Assembly: GCF_014839835.1 (NCBI RefSeq)
Contig: NC_071627.1
Coordinates: forward strand, 18,098,001 to 18,162,000
Reading direction: 5' to 3'
Source of the DNA: Dryobates pubescens
Taxonomy: Eukaryota; Chordata; Aves; Piciformes; Picidae
Length of the DNA: 64,000 nucleotides
Of the stretch, positions 1 through 22,778 are shown piece after piece (the stretch's first letter is position 1; each line of letters starts with the position of its first letter). Below the pieces are notes generated by a model, which made no database searches, was not told the origin of the DNA, and saw nothing but the letters and a program-made list of their open reading frames with translations. Made by a program: the position numbers and the translations under genes.

Positions 1-888
1 CACAATACCCTCAGGGTCCATGCTCCATGCTGGTGTTCAGTGGGGTCCCATGTCCTCCAGGACACAAGCAGGATGCTGGGGTCATGCAGGGGGAAGGTCC
101 CCATGCAGCACTCAGTGCCACAAGCAAAGCTGCCCTTTGAGAAAACCTCTGTGCCAGCTGCTCAGGCGTCAGCTACACAGGCAATGCAGTCACATTCCAA
201 GGCTTATAAGGCAATTGCATGGCCAGAGCTGCAACCAGCAACTACCCAAGCCACCCAGGGACAGGGAACCACACAAACCCAGAGGCCAGCAACAGCTCTC
301 ACCAGGTGCCTCAGCCACAACTAGCTGGTAGCACAATAGGTCATGCTAGAGAAATGGGCTGGTTTTGTAGAGGGAACCACATCCCAGTGAGGACAGCAGC
401 ACAAGCTGCCTCCTCTCTCTGCTCATTTTAGGAGCCAGGTGAGGTAGAGAGTTGGGATCCACAGAGTGAGTGGAAGGGCAGAAGGGCACAAGCCAGGTCC
501 CAGGATGCAGAGCCCAGCATCAGGGTGCAGACCAAGAGGCCAGCCTCACAACTCTAAGATGGTGAAAGCAGCTCCTCTCTTCCTGTGGTGGGCTCTGCAA
601 GGAGCCTCCCCTGCCCCCTCCAGCAGCCAGAGTGACTCTGTAGAGGCTGTGCAGCATTTCATGTCTGCTGCAGTCTGCTGGCCGGAACACCCCCGTGCCG
701 GATTGCAGCTGATAAGGCACCAAGGAGGCTATGCAGGGCCAGGCAAGACAGGATGCAGTACTCCCAGGGCCCCAGTTCATCTACATCCCCCATATGGCTC
801 TGCCTCAGTCACCAAGACACAGCTTCCACAGCCTGCTACCCAAGATACAGGAGGAAGAATGTGTATCACTGGTCTCAGCTTCTCTTAC
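1..888 (-). other. PDLIM7: PDLIM7 intron following the first coding exon
   Basis: The stretch lies downstream (minus strand) of the first PDLIM7 coding exon, whose splice donor GTAAGA occupies 888-883. I see no second PDZ exon in it, so the intron probably runs past the left edge. Several short open frames on both strands resemble no protein family known to me, and no repeat was recognised. Confidence 0.55.
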
Positions 889-995
889 CCTGGAAACGGA
901 AAGCGGCATGCTGAAATCCTTCCCTCCTTGCAGCCTGAAGCCCCACGGTGCTGGCCCATTCAGCATCACTTTGTAAGACTCCATGTCGCCCATCT
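889..995 (-). CDS. PDLIM7: PDLIM7 first coding exon (partial gene)
   Basis: This exon encodes the N-terminus of a PDZ-LIM (Enigma family) scaffold that links actin filaments, through its PDZ domain, to kinases and other partners through C-terminal LIM domains. The acceptor CTGCAG ends at 996, translation begins at 993, and the donor GTAAGA begins at 888. The peptide contains [16 protein letters not shown], the conserved first strand and carboxylate-binding loop (PWGFRL) of ALP/Enigma PDZ domains. Two in-frame Met codons lie close together (MGDMESYK). The mammalian protein starts at the equivalent of the second (MDSFKVVL), so the first three residues may be an extension or the second ATG may be used. 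The remaining PDZ and LIM exons lie beyond the left edge. PDLIM3 and PDLIM5 share the motif, but adjacency to DOK3 favours PDLIM7. Confidence 0.85.
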
Positions 996-2333
996 CTGCA
1001 GGGAAAGAGGGTGTGATCCTGGCATTAGGGTACAGGGGAAGAATGCTGGGAGAGTAGGAGAGGAGGGGGCTGGTGTCTAACAGGATGGAGCAGAATAAGA
1101 CAGGTCACATTTCCAGCAGTAACTCCACCCTGACCATCCTACACTGTGGTTAGAGGCGCACCCCAAATCTATCACCATCTCTTCCATCAGCGTGAGAGCT
1201 GAGGGGCCCAGGCTAATACTGACTAGAGCCAGAAAGTTAGGCAGAGCCCTGCTGCCTCCCACGGGCTGGGTTCACCCTCTCCCAAACCCCAGATGTGCTC
1301 TCCCATGTAGCAGCCCAGAAACTCTCACTGCTGAAAACAGAGACCGTTTTAGGCTGCAGGGAAGCAACAGCAGATACGGAACGGGCACTAGAAGAGTTTT
1401 TGCCGGGTGAGTTAACAGCAGCACGGGAGCTGCGTGATGCCACCCAAGGCGCTTGGCAGAGCAGGCAGGCAGGCTGGTGCTCCGGCAGCCGGCCGAGCAG
1501 ATGCCACCTGGGAGCGAGCCCATCTCCGCACACGGAGCTGAGACTCCGGCGGGGAAGGAATCCCAGCGATCCCCTGCGTGCCAGGGCCATGCTGACAGCT
1601 GTCAGCTGTCCAAGCATCCGGGCGGGCAGACCAGCCCCGGCCTCCCAGCCACCCCTCACCTGAAAGGAGCCACCGAGGCCCTTGAGAAGCCCCACAGGAC
1701 TTTCGTCCTGCTGCAGCCAGGCCGGGAACAGGGTCGACTCCGGGTATCCTGGGCCTTTGCCACCCCTCTCACAAGGGCCAGCGGGGCTCTCAGCTGGGAG
1801 GCGCTGCAGGCTGTAAGGCCGGGGGCCAGCGTGCCCCCGCTCTCCCCGGGCCGGTGAGGGCTATATAAGGCGTGTAAGACGACACCAGCCCGCTCCCCGC
1901 TCGGGAGGGCCGGAGGAGGGCTGCGTGTCAGGCATTCCCAGCAGCCGCCAAAGCCTCAGCTAGGCGCCGGGACCGGAGCGGGCAGGCAGCCCCTCATGGG
2001 GCTCAGGCCGGGGACCACTAGCACCCCTACACCCTGCTACTCCTAAGTGGCTTCCAGACCGGCCCACTGGTCCTACTCCACAGGCCCTCAGGGTCCCGCT
2101 CTTCATCCTGCCCCGCGGGGACCCTCAAACCCCGCTCCCCATCCCCTGCCTCACAGTCTCTCTTCCTCGGGGCGGTGGACCCCGGCCCTGCCCGACACGG
2201 GCCCGATCCCGCCCAACCGCCTTTCCCCCGACCCAGGCCTTAGTCCTGCACCCCTCATGACCCACCGATACCCCGGCAGAAGACGAGGGCCTCTCAGCCC
2301 TGCCCCAGCCCACCCTGGCCTTCCCGCACTTAC
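996..2333 (-). other. PDLIM7: PDLIM7 intron 1, with a second TATA/CArG-like motif
   Basis: This is the interval between the putative non-coding exon 1 (donor GTAAGT just left of 2334) and the first coding exon (acceptor at 996). It is GC-rich towards the right. CTATATAAGG at 1861-1870 is a TATA-type box on the plus strand and also a one-mismatch CArG (SRF) box. It could mark an alternative or antisense start, but I see no supporting exon. Confidence 0.5.
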
Positions 2334-2469
2334 CCGCGGCCAGCTGGGCCCCCGGGGCGCGAGGGGGAGCGGGGCGGGGCGGGCTGCGGCGCAGCGGGGA
2401 GCGACCAAACCCGGCGCACACGGGACTCGAACGCCAGCACCACCCCTGCCTGGCCCCGCCTTATATAGG
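2334..2469 (-). promoter_or_regulatory. PDLIM7: PDLIM7 TATA promoter and non-coding exon 1
   Basis: On the minus strand a TATATAA box (2467-2461) lies within CCTATATAAGG, which is also one mismatch from an SRF CArG box. Initiation is expected about 30 bp downstream, near 2436. A strong donor, GG|GTAAGT, ends a putative first exon at 2334. The next acceptor (996) opens the PDLIM7 start exon, so this is read as its promoter plus 5' UTR exon. An SRF link would suit a muscle/actin gene, but that is inference. Confidence 0.6.
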
Positions 2470-2625
2470 ACCGAGACGGGGCAGGGCCGGCGGGCGGCTC
2501 GGCCAATCACCGCGCCCTCCAGCCTGCCGGGGCGGGCACGGCGGCGCACCCTGGCGGGGAGGCGCGGATTACCCCCGCCCTGCCCCGATTCCCACCACTA
2601 GCCGAGGCGAGTTGGTCCCAAGCTG

Positions 2626-2631
2626 TTTATT
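2626..2631 (-). terminator. DOK3: DOK3 poly(A) signal
   Basis: AATAAA on the minus strand lies about 40 bp past the DOK3 stop codon. The DOK3 3' UTR is therefore very short, and the PDLIM7 TATA box follows within about 160 bp. Confidence 0.75.
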
Positions 2632-2668
2632 CTCCGCAGCGTACCACCGAACCGCATCCGGGCCGGGT

Positions 2669-5522
2669 TCAGGGCCAGTCCCGGGGGCCAGGGGTCTCCC
2701 GGCTGAGCAGCCGCACAAGTTTGGCCCGGAGGTTGCTCTGGGGTTTGTGCCCAGGACGCCCCGGCAGCAGCTCCTGCTCCCCATGGCCCCAGCACTGCTC
2801 CGGGGACTGGGGGCTGCCCCGTGGCAGCTGGGCTAAAGGGGCCTGATTGTCATAGATAGGGCCCAGGTCACTGCTGTGGCCCTCTGGAGCCTGCCGGCAC
2901 TCCACCTCCCACTGCCTTTCGTCCTCTGCCTCCTCCTCCTGTGCCCTGGCTGGGCCCAGCTCCGAAGTGAAGATGTTCTCATAGAGATGCTCAGGGGCTT
3001 TCCCCGCAGCCCAGGGCTCTCTAGAGGCCGGCTGCCCTGGTGTGAAGAGAGGCTGCTGGCTCCGGGCAATAGAAGCGTACACAATAGGAGATTGTGTCCC
3101 CCCCAGAGACAGGTTAGGCTGGAGCTCCTCGGCTCTGGATCCCCAGGGCTGGTGCTCAAGGCCCTGTACTTCAGAGGCAGAGAAGAGAGGGGAGTCTGGG
3201 GCAGCCTTGCCCTGCTGCTGACAGGCAATGGCAGCAGCCACAGCCCGGCACAGCTCCAGGGCCCGTGGGGTACTGAAGGTGAAGGTGCCCTCGCCAGAGT
3301 CACTGCGCCGACCAGCCTCAAAGGAGAAGACACTCTGTGGAGACAGATGGCAGGGTGAGAGGTTGGCCCCCACCCTGGGCAGTCATCAGCCCCAGTTAGT
3401 GAGGTGGATACTCACCTGCTCATGGCCAAACTTTCGGAGGAAGGGGTAGGGCCAGGTGAGCAGAGGCTGTCGGGACTGCGGATCCTTCAGCGCCAGGCTC
3501 TGGGGAAGGGCCGAGAGCAGGTAGTGCCCGTGCAGGCCACAGTGGGTAGCTGCATCTGTCCGGACAACCAGCACTGGGAACTCAGTCACTACATGAGTAA
3601 AGCAAGGAGGGGGTCAGCACTGCAGCACTAAGCCGGAACCCACTCCAGCCCTGTCCCCTGCCCTTGTACATACACTCCTGCCAGGAGGTGTAGAGGGAGT
3701 TCTCCTCCATAGGGACAGCAGGACTGGGCTGGGTCTCAGCACTGCTTTGCACTCTCTCCTTTGTGCCCTGAAACAGAAGGATGTGAGTGCGGCACCTGGA
3801 CTAGGTGAGCACAAGCTCCTCTGCTTGCCCATGCACCCCAGAGCCCCTCTGTAGGAGGGGTCCCAGCTGTGCTGGACCTCATGGTACCTGGAAAGCTAGC
3901 TGGCAGAGCTGGGTGATCCACTCATCCCTCTCCTCTGCTGCCAGCAAGTAGCTCTTCTCAGTGGTGGTGAGGTAGAAGGCAGCAGTGGCTTTGGGGCAGC
4001 TCTCAGTGCTCGCTGGGCCCACAGAAACACAGTCTGACAGGCGAATGACCCGGCGGGCACAGTGTCGCAGGGAGGCCTTCTCCAGGGCAGTGCCGTCATC
4101 CCGCACGTCAAACTTCTCCATGCGGGCCACACCGGAGGGGCTGGCAGCAAAGAGCTGGGCTCGCATCTTCCTCCAGGACCTCTGGGGCATAGGAAGGACA
4201 TGGGCAGGGAAAAAAGGGTCAGCAAAGAGCTGCCTGCTGCATCCTTACAGTGCTGCCCTCTGTGCAGGCCCAGCAGTACTCAGCAAGAGCTGTGCAAGAC
4301 AGGAGGGGTCACAAGGGGATCCTGGCCAGCAGCTGCTGAGAGCTGGAGGAGGACAAGACAGCCAAGGCCCACTGCAGACCTCACCCCAGAGCTAGACTGA
4401 GAGGGAGTGAGCTCAGCTTGGCTTGCTGGGTGAGTCATACTCACTCCCCCCTTGCTGAGCACCAGGTACCCCTCTGTTGCCTGCTGCAAGTGGTGGTATT
4501 GCTGCTGCTGCAGCTGAGCTCTTGAGCTGTTCTCAGGACAGACTCTGATGCAAATTAAAGCCATTTTGAGCTGGTGGGGCTTCTGCTGGCAGCCTTACAT
4601 CTGCTGAGCATGGCCAAGCCCTATAGCTCACAGCCCGCTTCCTCCCAGGGGACGCTGTGGCACCAGCACCTTCCCAGTCTGTCAAGGGATAGAGGAGTTG
4701 CACGCCCCCATGCACCTCAAAAGTGCAGCAGAGCCTCCACCCTGCAGAAACCAGACACAGCTGAGCACCCAAAATACCCACTACCATCAGCTCCCCTGCC
4801 TCCTACGCCCAGGGCACCAGGCCTGCACATGCAGGCCCTGCTTGCTTCAGCTCCAGGACTCAGATCTCACTGGGTGAGGTCACAGTGTGATCATAGCCCA
4901 GCACATCTACTGAGCCCCTCACTGGGACATGCCCGACCCACCATAGCAGAAAGGATGCAACTAAGTCCAACACCCAGATCACAGCTGCCTGAAGCTAGCT
5001 TGACCTTATGGAGACTCCCATTTTATCACTCATACCATGTCCAGAGGGGTACAGCACTCAGCTCCCACTCCAAGGGCACAGGGCAGCTGGCCAAGCCATG
5101 AGGGGTGCCCACAGATGGCACTGGCACCCCAGAGCCACACTGATACAGGGCTGGGGACAGAGCCATGTGCCATGCACTACCCTGGGGTGCCCCACTCCCA
5201 CACACACACTGGAACTGCACCTCATTAACACACATTTATTGTTTCATTGCAAATCGTGTGGCGACCAAGCAAGAAGGGCAAGCCCAAGAAGGTTCCTGCA
5301 AGGATGAGTCTCCTCAGCCACAGGCAGAGCCCAGGGCCTCCCAGGGCAGCTCTGAGGGATTTGGCTCCAGTACCCTCTTCCCAGGCTGCCAAGGGCCCAA
5401 CCCCAGACCTGGCATCAAGATAGATGAGGGCAAACCCTGTACCCATCCCCAAATCCAATCTTTACCTTTCCAAATTTGCTGTGCTGCACATAGAGGATCC
5501 CATCCTTCACAGGTTTCTCCAT
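2669..5522 (-). CDS. DOK3: DOK3, docking protein 3 (PH-PTB adaptor)
   Basis: DOK3 is an inhibitory adaptor downstream of immune-receptor tyrosine kinases; once phosphorylated it recruits SH2 proteins at the membrane. The exons are 5522-5466, 4181-3888, 3767-3674, 3588-3416 and 3334-2669, which close in frame to 427 residues, close to the known mammalian protein. A PH domain spans about residues 5-115 (start MEKPVKDGILY, later RVIRLSDCVSV). An IRS-type PTB domain follows at about 137-240, opening with MEENSLYTSWQE and ending in FSFEAGRR...GTFTFSTP. The proline-rich tail holds Tyr292 (IVYASI), Tyr324 (HLYENI) and Tyr367 (PIYDNQ); the last two have the YxN form of Grb2 sites. The start is fixed by identity with the mammalian PH start and a clean donor. 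Its first exon lies about 700 bp downstream of the DDX41 stop. DOK1 and DOK2 have the same architecture, but the neighbours point to DOK3. Confidence 0.95.
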
Positions 5523-6229
5523 AGGCCCAGTGCTGCCCTGGCAGCCAGCACAACGTTCAGGGACTTGAGCCACCAGCAGCAGAGAAAATGTGACTGCTGC
5601 AGCTGAAGCAACTGCATGGGGCAGACTTCCTTCTCTCAGAGACTTCCCCTTTCTGGTGTGTGGGATGAGAGGCAGAGGCTGGGCCATAGGAGGTGTCCAT
5701 CCATCTGTCTGCCCTCCCCCTTACACAAGGGCAGTGGGGCAGAACTGTGGGGCAGAGCACAGGAAGTGCTGTGGGGACCGCCCAACACCAGCACAGCACC
5801 TCGTGTGTGTTTGGGGCATATGGGAACTGCCAGCAGCTGAGGATGAACAAAACCAGGTAAGGGGAATGGTCCTGGAGCTGTTGAGATGCTTTGGAGAAGA
5901 GCAATGCAAAATCCTGGCCCCGCTGCTGCCGGCTGAGGCACCATGAGTCAGCCACAGACCAGTTGCTCCACCTGAGGCTTCCTCCTCCCCTCAGGCACCG
6001 CTACCTGCTTGCCCAACTTGCCACTGACATAAGGGCCTGTTGCAGCACAGCTCCAAAGATTTCCTCCCAAGGCAAGAGCTTCACCAGGCTGAGCTGGCAA
6101 CAGCCCCAGTGGCCAAATGCCTGGAAAAAGGAGGGGCACAGCTATGCAGGACAGGCATCTGGGAACTGCCCCGGCTGAAAGGGATTAAAGGCTCACAAAA
6201 GGGGAATGCAGGGCAGCATGGTCCCCAGG
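5523..6229 (-). other. DDX41-DOK3 intergenic interval
   Basis: This interval holds the DDX41 3' UTR and the DOK3 promoter/5' UTR. I see no AATAAA or ATTAAA on the minus strand here and no TATA box. The nearest minus-strand AATAAA (5240-5235) lies inside DOK3 intron 1. Confidence 0.6.
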
Positions 6230-11834
<5,605 letters not shown>

Positions 11835-11895
11835 AGCGCCGTCTCCGCGCAACAGCCGCGCCGCGCCGCGCCGCCCCGGATGTAAATCCCGCACG

Positions 11896-11910
11896 CCGGA
11901 AGTGACGTCA
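11896..11910 (-). promoter_or_regulatory. DDX41: DDX41 promoter, composite ETS-CRE site
   Basis: CCGGAAGTGACGTCA fuses an ETS core (CCGGAAGT) with a full CRE (TGACGTCA). It lies about 60 bp upstream of the DDX41 start in CpG-rich DNA without a TATA box, as in many housekeeping genes. The FAM193B poly(A) signal is only about 200 bp further upstream, so this short gap must hold the whole core promoter. Confidence 0.7.
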
Positions 11911-12110
11911 ACCGCGACAGGCGCCGTCGCCCACGCCCCGCTCACGCGGGAGCGGAGGCAGGGCCCGACAGAGTCTCCTGGACGGCCGAACTTACGCACA
12001 AGGAGCATGGCCGTACCCCCACACACACACACCCCCGCCTTCGACCCACCCCGGGGCGGCAGAAAGCAGCAGACAGCGGGGTTTAAATAAAATAAAAAAT
12101 TAAAAAGTTC

Positions 12111-12116
12111 TTTATT
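12111..12116 (-). terminator. FAM193B: FAM193B poly(A) signal
   Basis: AATAAA on the minus strand lies about 260 bp past the FAM193B stop, giving a GC-rich 3' UTR of roughly 280 nt. It sits in a short A/T-rich patch unlike its surroundings. Confidence 0.8.
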
Positions 12117-12377
12117 GGGGCCAGCACGATCCTTCCCCGCGGCGCTGGCAGCCAGGCGCCCACGGAGAGGGGGACGGGACAGCCGGGGGGGGCGTGTCAC
12201 CCCGCGGGGAAGGTGGGGCAGGAGGACGGGGCGGTCCCCGCGGGACAGGAGAGCACCAGGGCCCCCCGCAGAGGAGGGGACCCCACCGAGGCTAGGCGGG
12301 GGGCCCGCGGGGCAGGGCGGGGGGCACAGTGAGGAGAGGCAAGCAGCCGTGGGTGGGTGGGGTAGTTCCCCCGCACC

Positions 12378-20549
<8,172 letters not shown>

Positions 20550-20589
20550 GGCGAGCGCGGCCCACCACCCGCCGCAGCCAGGACAACAG

Positions 20590-20683
20590 CCAATATGGCG
20601 GCACGGCCCGTCGGGCCCCTGCCCGAGGGGAAGGAGGGAGGGGGGGAAAGACACGACAAGGTGAAGCTGCCGCCGCCATCTTG
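20590..20683 (-). promoter_or_regulatory. FAM193B: FAM193B promoter: CCAAT and YY1-type sites
   Basis: Just upstream of the FAM193B start (20549) lie CCAAT (20590-20594), an ATGGCGGC core and CCGCCATCTTG (20673-20683). The latter reads CAAGATGGCGG in the direction of transcription, the orientation YY1 sites take near start sites. No TATA box is seen. This is a CpG-island housekeeping promoter. Confidence 0.6.
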
Positions 20684-20759
20684 CGAGAGGGCGGCATCGC
20701 ACGGCAGCGCGCCACCTGTCGGCGGGGAGGAGGTGGTGGCGCCGTGGTAATCGGCGGCT

Positions 20760-22700
20760 CCGGCCCTACCTTCCCACTTCCCCGCGTCCTTCTGCTAAGG
20801 ACGGCGCTGCACAGCCGGGGTACGCTCGGGGAACCAGGATAACAGAGGGACTGGAAACACCCGCACGCTGGGGTCGTGTAGGAAGGCCAAGACAGTGGGC
20901 AGTGTGCTGCACATCTGCAATGGACTGGTGGTACCAGCATAGCAGGACTGCGGTACAGGCGAGTTGCAAACACACCTGTGACTGAGGACGTTGCAGTGCA
21001 GGGATAAATCCGCAGTACTGAGAGCGCTCTGGTACATGGGGATGAGGAGGAAGAGAGGCTGGAACCCATGTGTGCATTGTGATAAAGACCGGGGCTGTGC
21101 TAATCCTCAGCATGGCTCCAGCCTTCCCACAGGTGGAAGACCCCATGACACTCGTGTAGGTATTCAGACCTTCTGCACCCCATCTCTGTGTAACAATGCC
21201 CCCCAGTACCCTGGGTGCATACTGCACCATGCTCAGTGTCAGGGTATCCTTGGAGTTGCAAGCCCCTAACCAGACAGGACAAGACCTGCAAGCTGCACCC
21301 TGTGCACTGTTCCCGGAGCAGGGCTCTCCTGCCCCTCCTATGTAGCACATGCCCGCTGCCCCAGCTTTCCTGCTGCTTCCTGAGCTCATGCTACTCTCTG
21401 GGATCTGCTGCCCACTACACCAGGTCCTGCAGCCCTGCAGTACCCCCAGGGTGCCCCCTTCAGGGTGATGGAGGCAGCTCAGTCTCTCTCCTCCCTGCAC
21501 CCTTGGTGCCACCCATCACCCCAAAGCCACTCATCGTGGCACTGGTCTGCACGAGGCTAAACCTCACTCTGTACTACACCTCATGTCATGGGAGCTGCCC
21601 TTCTGGGGTGGGGTGGAGTTTGGTGCTGGTGACACAGGGATACTTGGCGCACTTGGCCACCATCAAAAGCCTACAATATCCCAAACATGTCCACAGCTGT
21701 TGGACAGGCAGTGCTCCAGGCTTATTGTTTGCGTAAGGACTCCCGGCCACAGCAAGCCGGACAAGCTGCCCAGCCAAAACCAGAGCCCAGAGCCTGTGGA
21801 GACATGCAGATCCCCAACACCAGGGCTGGTCCTGCACCCGCAGCTGGCTGGCTCAGACTGTGTGCTGTGGGGCCTCTGTGACTCAGGTACTTCCTCAAGC
21901 TTAGGTGGTGCCACCGTGTTTATTTAATCGTATTCGGTAGATTTTTTACTGCTGAATCTACCCCATTCGGCTTCCAGCCACTTGAATTATCATCATCCAC
22001 ATCCTGTGGCCAGCAGTGCCAGGTCAGGTGTGATGCAGGAGCAGCCTCCTTCTTCTGTATGGACAGGGTAGTTTGCCGTGCGCGGCACCCTGAGCGTTCC
22101 CCGGGACCCTGTCTCAGCCAGTCGTCCCCTTCTGCTCCCACCAAAAAGGCTGCTTTGGCCCCTTCCCGCTGCAGCATCTCACACCCCGCACAGCCCATAC
22201 AACAAAGAGCAGGCGGGTACCTTCGGGAGCCTCCCGCAGTGACACCCTCCCCCCCCTCAGCCCGAGCATGCTCGGGGCTAGAGGGGCCGCATGGCTGGGT
22301 CCTTAGGGTGTCCCTGCCCCCAGAAGACTGATCTTCGGGGGGCTGCGGAAAGAGGGGAACAGTGAGGGAAGAGCCGCGGAACTGGGAAGGGGCGACCTGG
22401 GCACCGGCAGAAGAGAACCATGAACCTGAGGGATTGTATCTGTGAACTGGAGCCAGGAATCGAGACTAGAAGGTGGCACCGGTTAGGAGAGCTGGGGCAG
22501 CCAGAGGGGGCACCCTGCCAGCCCCACGGGGCCCCCGCCCTCATCCACCCTGCCGCAGGGAACCGGTTCGTCGAGCGGCAGCCGCCTCCCGCCACACAGC
22601 AGCGGGAAAACCCACGGATCTCGCCGAGGGGAAGGGACCGGTCCACTGGGTCGTCCCGGTGCTGGGACTAGGTGGCCCCTGCCCCGGTCCGCCTCCGGGC
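20760..22700. other. FAM193B - ZFYVE28-like intergenic region
   Basis: Divergent intergenic DNA. I find no coding exon; in human the neighbour at this end of FAM193B is TMED9, which is absent here. An A/T-rich island at about 21915-22000 includes an 8-bp-stem inverted repeat (GGTAGATT/AATCTACC) and a minus-strand AATAAA (21924-21919). The right end rises into the CpG island of the next gene. Confidence 0.55.
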
Positions 22701-22778
22701 GGTGCCCGGTGCCGACCCGCCCCGTCGGCGAGCGGCGGGCACGGGGAGCCGGGTGGCGGCAGAGCTGCGGGACGCGCC

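Noticed and set aside
2047-2601. Pro/Ala/Arg-rich frames at the PDLIM7 promoter
   Set aside because: High GC removes stop codons; no recognisable protein.
20760-22700. TMED9 expected by human synteny
   Set aside because: No signal-peptide/GOLD-domain exon was seen on either strand.
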